A stretch of DNA of 64,000 bases from Craspedostauros australis (taxonomy: Eukaryota > Bacillariophyta > Bacillariophyceae > Mastogloiales > Achnanthaceae). The notes under the pieces are model-generated. The model was given only the letters and a program-made list of their open reading frames with translations, was not told where the DNA came from and made no database searches. Made by a program: the position numbers and the translations under genes. Shown one piece after another: positions 32,322-42,249 of the stretch. The first letter of the stretch is position 1; each line of letters opens with the position of its first letter. The stretch is taken from positions 2,914,001 through 2,978,000 of the forward strand of contig JAMXDE010000005.1 in assembly GCA_026770025.1 (NCBI GenBank). The letters run 5' to 3'.

Positions 32322-34901
32322 ATGGTGGGATGGGAGAACAACGACGATCCGTGGGGAGACGACCCGGATTGGTTGGACGAAGACGACGAGGATGATCTGC
32401 GGCAAGGGAGCGACGGCAGAAGCGAGACTGCTCTGGCCGCGGCTGCCGGTGCTGCAATTGGAGCTCAGCATGTCGTGCTTCTCATCGATTGCCAGCAGAG
32501 TATGTTTGAAGAGATCCAAGCGGAGCAGGCAGACAGCAGCAAGGCACCCGACACGACGTACTTTCACCACTCCACGGACAACGACAAGGATATGCCTGCA
32601 AACAAGACTACTCGTACCAATAGTACTCGTACCAATAGTACTCGTACCAATAGTACTCAGACCAATAGTACTCGTACCAATAGTACTCAGACCACCACGG
32701 CCATGGAGTTGGCATTGAAGATGGCGGACTCCATGCTGCGCACGAAGATCCGCACGACCGTCACGCTCAAGCAGAACAAGCGAGATGGAATCGCCATCGT
32801 CCTCTTCAACACGAAGGTGCGCAAGCCCCAGGCCCCGCACGAGCAGGAAGAGAAGGACACGGACAGCGATTCCGACGACGACGAACGGATCCTCGCGAAG
32901 GATGGATCGACGGTGCATGTCCTGCGGCCTTTGGAACCGCCCGGCATCCATTCGGTCAACCTCATGCGCGACTTCTTGGAGGATGATCCCGTCTTTGGAC
33001 GCAATCGGGACATCAAGAAGGAGTACTGCGACCCTGCAAAGCCCGATGGCACTGACTGGAGGGGCGTGCCTTCCCTTCAGACCGCCTTGCAAGAGAGCCT
33101 CCTCCTCTTCGGCAAGGCGAAGTGCGTCAAGACCGCGGGAGGCAGGAGCCAAACTGACGCCAAGGACACGAAGGATATGAAATCGATCTGGATCATCACC
33201 AATTCCCCAACGCCGAACGGGAACTCCGCAAACATTGGCCAGATCAACAACGTGGCCAATGACGTGCAAGAGCACGGGGTCGAAATGTTGGTGTGGCCGC
33301 TGGCACGAGGCAAGGCCGACACGGATACCAGCTTCGACTATCGTCAGTACTACGATGGCATAGCGGCCCTCAGGCCTTTCCAACAAATCTTTCCGCAGCG
33401 GTTGCGATCCATGATGGATGTGGAAGAGAAGCTGAAGGACCTGGCGATGGTGTGGAAGCGACCGCGCAGAACGTACTGGTGTCCGATGCTCCTGCCGGAC
33501 CACAAATCAAGACCGAAGGATGAAGCCAACATCATGATCGATTGGTACACCACGATCCAGATGCAGAAGAAGCCTCCCCCCGTCAAGATCGACCGCGAGA
33601 CGAAACGCCCAACGGAGCGCGTCACGCAGTTCGTGGATGGCGACGGAAACATCTTCGCCACGTTCAAGAAGGCATCCTCGGTGGAAGAGCGAGCGCGACC
33701 CCAGCCGGGGCTGCGCCGTCTACGGCAGTTCGGTCAGCTTGGCGACGATACCGTCGCGTTCCCTCCGAGCGATCTGGAAACGATCAAGAATTCATGCAGG
33801 GCCACGCCCGAGTTTTCCAGCCTGGTTTTGCTAGGTTTCAAGGACGCGGATTCGATTCCATTCCATCACGGGACGGGCGTCGCATACTTCGTTGTTCCGA
33901 GCGATGACACTGTGGCGGGGAGCATACAGGCGTTCGCACGACTGCATTCCTCCATGCTGCGCAAGAACGTCGTTGCGATCGGGGAAGTCCTGCATCGCAC
34001 CACCCTCCAATCGCGGTTGTGCGCGTTGTTCCCGCTGCGAGAGATCGAGGAGGAAACGAAGACCATGGATGGCGGGCCTGCCAAGACTGCGCGGGTGAGG
34101 CCGCCTGGCATGCTGGCCATCCACCTGCCCTTTGAGGATTGGATGCGCGATGTCGAGATGGACGGTGCCATGAAGGAAATTGTGGCAAGGCTGAACCAGC
34201 ACTCTCTCATCAGCGATTCCATGCCGGTGGCAACGCAAAGCAGCAACCTCGACATCGTCCACCCGAGCCTCATCACAAGCCAACAGCAGCAAAGCGTATT
34301 CGCATCGATGCCAATCGCGGGAAACTACGATGACGATGGCCTTAAGGGATACGTCGCAACAGAGGCTGCCGTGGAAGCCGCCATGGGACTCATCGCAAAG
34401 CAGGATCTGAACCACCGTCGCATCGGAGATGACTTTGAAAATGCCGGTCTCACAGAGTTTTACAGCTACTTGGAGAGCGTCGCTTTGGAAATGCAGCTGG
34501 ACGAAGATGAAGGCGACGGTGATGGCGATGGTGCGGGAGATTCGAAATTCCAACGATTCGACACTCGGATTCCAGATGCTGTCATCCGCAATGCAACATC
34601 CAGAGAAGCTCAGGAGCTCCTTTCGTTGCTGCCGCAGGACGTCGCCCGCAAGCCGGCCAAACCAAAACGGAAGGTTGTGGAGGACAGGTCGGGGATCAAT
34701 TGGTACGAGGCTGTTGAGAATGATGAACTCGATACATTCACATCGAAGGAACTGCAGCAGTATCTGCGATCCGTCGGCGAGAAGGTCTCTGGTAAGAAGA
34801 GCGATCTCATTGATCGTGTGGCTGAATCCGTCAAGAAAATCAGAAACAGCAGCAGCACGAAGAAGTCCAAGACCGTCAAAAGGGAAATCGATGCCACGTG
34901 A
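32322..34901 (+). CDS. KU70: Ku70 DNA end-binding protein (non-homologous end joining)
   Basis: An 859-aa frame from ATG 32322; 100 further codons are open upstream, but they are low-complexity and the ATG at 32322 starts a normal Ku70 N-terminus. Order: an acidic leader (WENNDDPWGDDPDW); vWA-like domain starting HVVLLIDCQQSM (residue 50); Ku core beta-barrel with PGMLAIHLPFEDWMRDVE; a helical arm; and a SAP DNA-binding domain near residues 790-845 (DTFTSKELQQYLRSVGEKVSGKKSDLIDRV). Vertebrate Ku70 is about 610 aa. The extra length comes from insertions, including a five-copy TRTNS repeat inside the vWA domain encoded by 15-bp tandem units. Partner Ku80 is not in the window. Nuclear; binds double-strand breaks and possibly telomeres. 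The C-terminal SAP domain separates it from Ku80. Confidence 0.9.
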   Translation: MVGWENNDDPWGDDPDWLDEDDEDDLRQGSDGRSETALAAAAGAAIGAQHVVLLIDCQQSMFEEIQAEQADSSKAPDTTYFHHSTDNDKDMPANKTTRTNSTRTNSTRTNSTQTNSTRTNSTQTTTAMELALKMADSMLRTKIRTTVTLKQNKRDGIAIVLFNTKVRKPQAPHEQEEKDTDSDSDDDERILAKDGSTVHVLRPLEPPGIHSVNLMRDFLEDDPVFGRNRDIKKEYCDPAKPDGTDWRGVPSLQTALQESLLLFGKAKCVKTAGGRSQTDAKDTKDMKSIWIITNSPTPNGNSANIGQINNVANDVQEHGVEMLVWPLARGKADTDTSFDYRQYYDGIAALRPFQQIFPQRLRSMMDVEEKLKDLAMVWKRPRRTYWCPMLLPDHKSRPKDEANIMIDWYTTIQMQKKPPPVKIDRETKRPTERVTQFVDGDGNIFATFKKASSVEERARPQPGLRRLRQFGQLGDDTVAFPPSDLETIKNSCRATPEFSSLVLLGFKDADSIPFHHGTGVAYFVVPSDDTVAGSIQAFARLHSSMLRKNVVAIGEVLHRTTLQSRLCALFPLREIEEETKTMDGGPAKTARVRPPGMLAIHLPFEDWMRDVEMDGAMKEIVARLNQHSLISDSMPVATQSSNLDIVHPSLITSQQQQSVFASMPIAGNYDDDGLKGYVATEAAVEAAMGLIAKQDLNHRRIGDDFENAGLTEFYSYLESVALEMQLDEDEGDGDGDGAGDSKFQRFDTRIPDAVIRNATSREAQELLSLLPQDVARKPAKPKRKVVEDRSGINWYEAVENDELDTFTSKELQQYLRSVGEKVSGKKSDLIDRVAESVKKIRNSSSTKKSKTVKREIDAT
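32610..32684 (+). repeat. 15-bp coding tandem repeat inside Ku70
   Basis: Five units of ACTCGTACCAATAGT (one with CAG for CGT), encoding Thr-Arg/Gln-Thr-Asn-Ser. Confidence 0.88.
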
Positions 34902-35010
34902 TCATGGTACGCATACATTATAATGCCTATTTTATGTTGAGTCATACCAAATAGAGCAAGCAAATAGAGTAAATGTAGCAAACCAAAGTGCGATTGTGCT
35001 GTATGCTTTG

Positions 35011-36739
35011 TTACATCGGCTGGTAGCAACGAGGGCACGCCAACACCCTTTGCTTCGAACCTTCCTTGCTCTCCTTCGCACCGCTGTGCGCATGCGAGTG
35101 TTCAGGTTGATGTTCATTTGTATAATTCCAATGGCAAACGTAACAGAATACGTGGCCGCACGATGCCGTTACGGGCATGGTAACATCCGTGGAATTACAA
35201 ACGGGACAGCTGTGACGCAGTGGTGTTCACCCAATGGATGTTGCGTATGGTACGGTAGAAAGGAAGGCGTCGATATTGCATAAGGCAAGACCGGCAGAGG
35301 GTAGAGAAGAATATGTGAGAAGAGCAGAATGGAATGGAGTACTCTCAACCGTGCCAATGCTCTCGAAGAGAGTGCGCACAACACTGCACTTGCGACGAGG
35401 AACTGCGTCGCCAGTATCCATGGCTACGTACCCGTCCTTGCTCTTGTCGCTTCGTTTGCTGCCAGTGTTGCCAGCATCACCACCCGACGAGCCCCACCCA
35501 TCTGTCTGCGATCGAAACAGTCGCATCAGAATTGCATGACCCGGTTCTACGATGTACCTGTTGGATATGAATGTGGTTTATGGGCGGTGCGGGCCAAGGA
35601 GAGAAACAAGTATCAAAGGCAAAGGATTGCGGTTCAGAGGAAACGGAGTAGAATATCGTCAAGGAGGTGAGAACGGGGTGTCCAAGGTGGATCATCTCAT
35701 TAGTGAACATCCGCTTGACGACATGGCCAAACATAAAGCAACATGCCATACCTACAACCCTATGCCATGCCGTTTCATGCCATGCCATACAATCGTACCT
35801 TGTTTGTGCATCGCAGATCATGTCCTTCACTTCTCGCGACGAATTCAACAGGGGGAGCAGAACGAGAGGGAACAGACGGAACAATTCCTCCTGCAGCCAC
35901 CTGCGATGCGCGGAGTTCACATTCAACGGTCTGTGAGATTGTGCATGGTCGATGCCATGGTTGTTTGCGTTCGTGCATTCGTATCGCAACCCCGCCATTG
36001 TTAGGGCAAGGTTTGGTGTGACCGAGGCCATCAAGCGGCGCAACCTATTCACAAGAGTGGCAGGGTTCCGCTGTTTCTGCGTTTGAAGAGGGCCTGATGT
36101 GTTCGTACGAGTCCTCGTGTGCCCAAGTGCCCAGGATGCAGACGACCAGAACGACAGAAGCAGTCCGAGCCGCACCATGGGAATGACCGTGTCAATGATC
36201 TGGATGAATCGGCGGATCACGAGCTGCTGTCGTTGTTCGGATGCGTCTTTCATGTCCGAGGCTTGGCCATTCTGTCGAAGCAACCGCTGTCGCCGTCGCC
36301 GCTGTTGTTGCTGCTGACGGCATGCTTGGTTGCGCTTGAGCCATGCCGTCCTGAGGAAGGAGTACAGCTCTGGGATGACGAGGGAGATGACTGCATATGC
36401 GCACAACCGCGTGCGGAATGACAGCGATTGGCTTGGTGCTGCATTGCCGGGCATAGCGGGTCGCTCATCCTGAAGCTGCAGACCCACAACGTGCTGGGCT
36501 GGCGATCTGTGCCGAAAATACAGCAGCAGCCCCATCCGACACATCATCGTCAGCAACGAGGAAGGGAATGGGAGACTCAGTCCGTACTTCTCGCTGAATC
36601 GGCGCATCACATCATCCAGTCCGACCATGCTCTGCAGGCGCTGATCCAGCGCGGCCACATCGAGTATCCTGGAGGCAACGCCGAGTCCGGCATCCTGCTT
36701 GGCGTTTGCGGGTTCATCGTTCCGCTGGCTCTGATCCAT
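35011..36739 (-). CDS. PEX2: peroxisome biogenesis RING protein PEX2
   Basis: Three exons: 36739-35799, 35557-35432 and 35209-35011, with donors AAG-GTACGA and GG-GTACGT and acceptors ccaacAG and gtcacAG. All junctions are phase 2; the product is 421 aa. The N-terminal domain has ILDVAALDQRL (compare QLDALELNKAL in human PEX2), hydrophobic helices, and RLRRLMASVTPNLALTMAGL followed by LFRLFPLVLLPLLNSSREVK, which aligns with the human block ending EFLIFLLPLINVQKLK. The last exon completes a C3HC4 RING: CPVC, 12 residues, CGHVFCYVC, then ACPRC near the stop; HVFCYVC parallels human HIFCYFC. PEX2 is one of three RING ubiquitin ligases (with PEX10, PEX12) that recycle the import receptor PEX5. 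The start is taken at MDQSQRNDEP; the frame is open 126 codons further upstream. The RING lies outside the long first frame and appears only after splicing. Confidence 0.8.
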
Positions 36740-37815
36740 TCTTTCTACGTGCAGACGTCGACACGAGACATCGAATGAACCTGTGAGGCATTGCGTCGCT
36801 GCGCTCCCGAACGAGTAGTCGTACGATGACGATGACGGTGACGAGTATGGATGGTGTGGGGAGAGCGAATCGCCGGATGGTTCCACGATCGTGTTTGTGG
36901 CAATGGACTCTTCATGATGATGCGCGAGGTTGGAACAAGTCGAGGAGTCGTGTGCGGTGCGTGAATGAACAAGGGAACGGGAGACGTACAGTCGTAATAT
37001 TTGCCGTACGATTGTCGATTTTCCCATCTGTTTCTTGACACTTCCGCGCCAACACCATGACAACAACTTTCCCATCTCACACCGACAATGGTACTCAAAG
37101 GCTCGCGCCGTTCGCAAGGAACGGGAATGTCACGGCCGTTTGATGAACGACGAAAGTGTCGTTGATTATCCCGCCAGAGACGATCAACAGCAGACATATC
37201 TGAACCGGTTTACCCACATACGTACGAGTCGCGAGTGAAGCATGGTGCGAGCGTGTCTCTCACTCGCTTGTGTGGTCCTTGAAGCTGGGTGCCTCTTCAC
37301 TTGTCGCCCTTGGGGAGGGCCGTTCCATACTCAGACTTGTTCTTTGATGGACATCTTGCGACAGGCATGTTCGTGCCACGGAACCGTCATCACATTTTGG
37401 GTGGGAAGACCATGAGTGATTTGCGAGCGGTGGCGTGACGGCGCGAAATACTCGTCCCAACTTCTGCCAATCTCGTGACAGAAGACGGAGACCTGCCTTT
37501 CCTACGCGCGTCCTGCGGCGTTTCCCCTTGCCAACCGCACCATGTGCAACGCTCGTGCCATGGCATGCATGCCGGCACCATGTGGATACACGCCTTCGAG
37601 CGCAACGACCACCACTACGCATCAGACAGACTCTGCGCTATCGAGGGCCACTCCTCGCTGCGCGGTTGTTCGGCTGCTGCGCATCTCGCGACGAGGCAAG
37701 AGCAAGGTCGCATCTCCAAACATCAGAGGTCATAACATTGACAACCCGCAGGTAACCAAGAGCAGCCAGCCTCTCACTCCACAACGCATCGTTCCGACGC
37801 GCACCAAACCTCATC
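36740..37815. other. divergent promoter region PEX2 / STAND copy 1
   Basis: No protein family is recognised in either strand. A block near 37727-37740 (ggtcataacattgac) resembles the conserved block upstream of STAND copies 2 and 3. Confidence 0.45.
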
Positions 37816-40800
37816 ATGGATCTGCAACGGAAGCATTCCCAAACCAACAGTCTCTCATCTGCGAGAGAGCAGAACACCAACGACCTCCCGTCCACGCTGT
37901 TCACGTCTCCTTCCGAAAGCGGCGACAGAAACGGCAACGGCGCTCATGGAGCCGATCAATCCGGTTTTCCGAACGCTGTCGCTCCGTGGAGACAGACCTC
38001 CTGCTTCCTTGGCAGAGAGTCAGAGCTCGAGCAGCTCAAAGCTCTGAAGGACAAGATCATCGGAGAACACCAGAGCAATGCTGCTAGTGCTCCTCATCCA
38101 CAGGAGCCATCAACTGATGAAGCAAACGACAACGTCAAGACCAAACCAACATCAACATCAGCACCAAAAACAACCAAGGAAATCGATGTGCATCCAGCCG
38201 TGCTGGTCTGGGGCCTCAGCGGCACAGGAAAATCGGCTCTCATCGATCACTTCCTGGAGACGTGCTGCGTTTGCAACACCACGCATCAGCAGCAAAATAC
38301 GACCGAACAAGTAGATGCAGCACCATCTTGCTCTTGCTGCTTCGTCGTGCGCGGAAAGTACGACGAGTACACAGGCCAGAGCGACCCATTCTCTGCCATC
38401 GTTCAGGCCATCCAAGACTTCGTCGCTCAGCTCAAGTGCGGTCCCAAGGCAGAGCTTGACCGCATCCGGGAATGCGTGCGAGCAGCCTTCCCCACGGATG
38501 GTTTCCAACCATTGATCAAGGTGATACCATCCCTCTCGATCCTATCCCCCAAGCTGATCCGAGAGGATGCTTCTGTCGGGAGCCACTCCATCAGCCACCG
38601 TGATAATTGCAGCTCGAGCATGCATGACAGCGAAGCCAATGGCGACACCTCTTCTTTGCCAACATCGAATGCAGTCCAAACGGACAAAACCTGGAACCAG
38701 CTGCAGTACATCTTCGCGAAGTTCATCAAGGCAATCTCGACGAAGGAACGGCCCATCTACATGTTCCTTGACGATCTGCAATGGTCCGCCAGCGTCGGTC
38801 TGGACCTCATCGCCCACATGGTGGCTGACACGCAATTGCACAACTTCATGTTGCTGGGCGCGATCCGCCAAGACGTCAACCCACACAGCGACGAACCGCT
38901 CAATCTCACCCCTGACCACCCTCTGGCGCGCTGTCTCTTGAAGCCTTTGTCGCCAGACGAGGATGAAGAAGACAATCAAGGTACAGCAGCAGGTACTGGC
39001 ATTGACGACGAATCAGCCATGACTGCGTCCACATCAAAGTCCAACACCAACAAGCGCCGTCATCCACGCAAGCTTCATCAGATTTCGATCGCCAACCTCA
39101 AGCTCGCTGAGATGATCGCATGGCTCTCGGGAATGCTGGAATGCGACGGCATTGACATCCTATCCGAAAAGCTCCATGCCAAGACAAACGGCAACATCTT
39201 CTTCACTCTGCAAGCACTTGAAGAGCTGGAGAGGAAGAATGTCCTCGTCTTCAGCCCCGTCTCCCACCAATGGGAATGGAGCCTTGCGAAGCCAGGGGAT
39301 GAAGACCGAAACAATGGCAGCAGCTCCCAACTTCCCATCAGCGACAGTATCATCGGCATCATCGAATCCAAGTTGCGAGAGCTTCCCGAGAAACTGCAAC
39401 GAGTGCTGTCCGTCGCGGCCTACATCCGATCGATGTTCGACATCTCGGTGCTGCTCCGGGTGCTCGAGAACGAGTGCAAACACGTGGACGGTGCTGTCGA
39501 CACCATGGACGGCATCTCAACCGCACAGGAGCTCTCCAAGATGTTGGAGCATGCCGTTCTGGAGCGTCTCATCTCCAACCCCATCGGGGGTACTACGTAT
39601 CACTTCGCGCACGACCGCATCCAGCAGGCGGCGTATGGCATGATCCCATTCGGTGAGGCCCGTGACAAGCTCCGCGTGCGGATCGGCAGCTGCTTGCTGC
39701 ACTTGTACCGACGCATGCAGGTTCATCTTCAACAAGAAGAAGAGAATGGTGGTGTCGGTCCTTCCAGCACTCGTCATCGCAAGAACAGGAAGAAGGCTCT
39801 CCTGCGAGGCAAGGCCACGCAGTCATCGCAATCTACGGATTCTTCAACATCAGCCGAAACATCCAGCTCCTCCTCTTCTTCCATTTCGGACGTGGACGAC
39901 GGCCTCCTATTCGTAGCCGCAGACCACTTGAACAGCGTGCAGACCAAGGACCATATGTTCTCTGTCACCATGAACCTGGAGGTCGGCGAGAAGGCCTTGA
40001 AGATGGCGGCCCTGCAGGCAGCATCATCGTACCTGAAAAAGGCTCACCAGGCGCTGGGTCGTGTGAGAAGCAACATGCCTACCACGAACGATGAACCCAT
40101 CCAAAGCCGCCCAACTGACAGTTCATCAATCTGGGACAACGACAAGCACTACGAGGTGTGCTTGAAGCTCTGCCGTGCGCGCGCCGACGTCGAGTTGTCC
40201 CTCAGCAACTTCGACGTCGGCTACAAGCTATGCAATGAAGTGCTCGAGAAAGCCAGGTCGATGGACGACAAGGTAACGACGTACTTCTCCATGGCAAGGG
40301 CCCTGGGCAGAGAAGACCGCCACGCAGAGAGCGTGGATGTGGAGCTGCGTCTGCTCTGGTCGCTGAAATCGTTTCCAAAGCGATGGTACTCATTCCACAC
40401 CGCCACGTCCATGATGAAGATCAAGCGCTTCCTGAAGAACAACACCAACGAAGAGATCCTCGCAAGGCCATGGATGAAGGACCCAAAGAAGCTCTGTGCG
40501 ATGAAGATCTCCGTCGATCTCTTGAGCTCTGCTCAAACCTCTGGAGACATGGTCCTGACGACGCTGAATCTTTCCAAGATGCTGTGCAGAAGCATCAAGC
40601 ACGGCCTCTGCATCGAATCAGCCAATGCCCTTGCCATATACGCCCGTGTGGTTGGAAGCATGGGAGATCAAGCAACCGCAACTCGTTGTGTAACTCTTGG
40701 TCACAACATCCTCGAGCAGGCAGGGGAGAAGCAGCTGCAAGGTCATTTTCGATACAATGTGGCGTTTTACATCATGCAGTACACCCTTCCGTACCACGAA

Positions 40801-41937
40801 TTGCTGCGGCACTTCAGGAGAGGTTATCTTGATTCCATGGAGGTAGGGGATTTCGGTATCGGCATCATCAATTATCAGGGCGCTATCCTCATGGGGTACC
40901 AGCGCGGACTGGAATTGGGCCCGCTCAACAAGGCGAACGACATCGTCCTTGATCAGCTGGAAAGCTACAAGGTAGATGCATTCCGTGGCATGGCAGACAC
41001 GATGCGTGTCTTGTTCAGGACACTGTCAGGGGAAGAACCGATCGATTGGGAATTGCTCGACAAAGCATCCCGTCGTGATGTTACGAAGGAGACTTTGGAT
41101 CCGTCCAAGCTTCTGGCCGATTGCATGTTCTTCATAACTTCTGTAGAAGTGGCGCTCTACCACCGACGGTACGAGATCGGAGAAGGATTGCTCCGCAACT
41201 ATATCTTCCTGACTGGTGAAGATCCGTCGGCGATCACAAGGTTTCTCCGCACATACAATGTGGGGATCTTTGCCGCATCAAACTACAGAGAAACAGGAAA
41301 TCGCCATTGTCTGCCGAGACTACGAAAGGCTATCAAACAGCTGAGGCACATCATCAAGACCAGAGGACGGATTTGGGCCCATCGAACACTCTTGTTGGAG
41401 GCAGAGCAGCTCTCGATCACAATGAAGAACAAGCTGCACTCCGGAATCCAACACGCCTACAACATTGCGATCATCGCAGCAACCAAGGCCGGTTGCATCC
41501 AGGACGTTGCCCTCGCCAATGAGCTGGCTGGAGAGCATTATGCCCGTCATGGCTGCAAAGCCATGGCCGGCAGCTACTTCGTGCATGCCGTCGACTACTA
41601 CAAGGCGTGGGGTTGCAAGAGCAAGGTCACCGATATCAAGAAGCGGCACAAGAGATACATGAGGACCTCCAGTGACCCGACCCGTCAGCGCCCGGAAGGT
41701 CTCGCTGACGACGGCAACGGCAATTATCTTTTCGGGATCACTCGGGACGTCTTCACTGGAGCCGTCACCAATAGATGTGCGGGTCTCGACGCTTTCGTCG
41801 ATCGTAGCAACGGCAGTGCTGGTTGCGGGTCCGCCGGAAATGCGCTGGTGTTCGGATCAGAGGTTGGGGATGGTGGTGGGGTATTAGCGGGCCTTGCTGA
41901 TGATGATGATGTGTCCGTGTTGACTGAGATCGAGTAG
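37816..41937 (+). CDS. STAND-type AAA ATPase with TPR-like C-terminus, copy 1
   Basis: A 1373-aa intronless frame. The first ~55 residues are disordered. The ATPase module opens with CFLGRESELEQLKALKDK, the entry motif of AAA_16/COG3899 predicted ATPases. Walker A is GLSGTGKSALIDHF (Lys139) and Walker B is IYMFLDDLQWS (Asp319-Asp320), with the DDxxW variant typical of MalT/AfsR-like STAND proteins. LLGAIRQD follows (sensor region). A winged-helix-like region (ILSEKLHAKTNGNIFFTLQA to HFAHDRIQQAAY) leads into about 700 residues of helical TPR-like repeats. The C-terminus has RPEGLADDGNGNYLFGITRD. No kinase, cyclase or DNA-binding output domain is seen. STAND ATPases act as ligand-triggered switches; target unknown. 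It is more divergent than copies 2 and 3, especially at the N-terminus. Confidence 0.85.
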   Translation: MDLQRKHSQTNSLSSAREQNTNDLPSTLFTSPSESGDRNGNGAHGADQSGFPNAVAPWRQTSCFLGRESELEQLKALKDKIIGEHQSNAASAPHPQEPSTDEANDNVKTKPTSTSAPKTTKEIDVHPAVLVWGLSGTGKSALIDHFLETCCVCNTTHQQQNTTEQVDAAPSCSCCFVVRGKYDEYTGQSDPFSAIVQAIQDFVAQLKCGPKAELDRIRECVRAAFPTDGFQPLIKVIPSLSILSPKLIREDASVGSHSISHRDNCSSSMHDSEANGDTSSLPTSNAVQTDKTWNQLQYIFAKFIKAISTKERPIYMFLDDLQWSASVGLDLIAHMVADTQLHNFMLLGAIRQDVNPHSDEPLNLTPDHPLARCLLKPLSPDEDEEDNQGTAAGTGIDDESAMTASTSKSNTNKRRHPRKLHQISIANLKLAEMIAWLSGMLECDGIDILSEKLHAKTNGNIFFTLQALEELERKNVLVFSPVSHQWEWSLAKPGDEDRNNGSSSQLPISDSIIGIIESKLRELPEKLQRVLSVAAYIRSMFDISVLLRVLENECKHVDGAVDTMDGISTAQELSKMLEHAVLERLISNPIGGTTYHFAHDRIQQAAYGMIPFGEARDKLRVRIGSCLLHLYRRMQVHLQQEEENGGVGPSSTRHRKNRKKALLRGKATQSSQSTDSSTSAETSSSSSSSISDVDDGLLFVAADHLNSVQTKDHMFSVTMNLEVGEKALKMAALQAASSYLKKAHQALGRVRSNMPTTNDEPIQSRPTDSSSIWDNDKHYEVCLKLCRARADVELSLSNFDVGYKLCNEVLEKARSMDDKVTTYFSMARALGREDRHAESVDVELRLLWSLKSFPKRWYSFHTATSMMKIKRFLKNNTNEEILARPWMKDPKKLCAMKISVDLLSSAQTSGDMVLTTLNLSKMLCRSIKHGLCIESANALAIYARVVGSMGDQATATRCVTLGHNILEQAGEKQLQGHFRYNVAFYIMQYTLPYHELLRHFRRGYLDSMEVGDFGIGIINYQGAILMGYQRGLELGPLNKANDIVLDQLESYKVDAFRGMADTMRVLFRTLSGEEPIDWELLDKASRRDVTKETLDPSKLLADCMFFITSVEVALYHRRYEIGEGLLRNYIFLTGEDPSAITRFLRTYNVGIFAASNYRETGNRHCLPRLRKAIKQLRHIIKTRGRIWAHRTLLLEAEQLSITMKNKLHSGIQHAYNIAIIAATKAGCIQDVALANELAGEHYARHGCKAMAGSYFVHAVDYYKAWGCKSKVTDIKKRHKRYMRTSSDPTRQRPEGLADDGNGNYLFGITRDVFTGAVTNRCAGLDAFVDRSNGSAGCGSAGNALVFGSEVGDGGGVLAGLADDDDVSVLTEIE

Positions 41938-42249
41938 GCCACATGCGGACCTTGGAGTACAGTGCGGTACGGCACAGTACGGGTGAGGGGCTTTGCACCT
42001 GTGGACGGGTCCTCTTGACCTCTAGCATCCGGTCACGCACGGATTATAGTATGTTTAAAATTAGAATACCTGCGTATAACATCAAGACCGTGCTGATCCC
42101 ATGTTCTATTTCGGTCGACAACATTGTTGAGGCTGATCAGTCCGCTTCTGTGGATAAGCACGGCTTTCATCCGACTGCCGCAAATGAATCAATCAAGATT
42201 GCGCGTACATGTCGTCCAACTAAACTGCAGTCGCGACATCAGCACCACT
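41938..42249. other. intergenic between convergent STAND copy 1 and P450
   Basis: 3' regions of both genes. No feature recognised. Confidence 0.5.

Noticed and set aside
32277-33503. 408-aa minus-strand frame opposite Ku70
   Set aside because: Antisense shadow of Ku70, with no recognisable domain.
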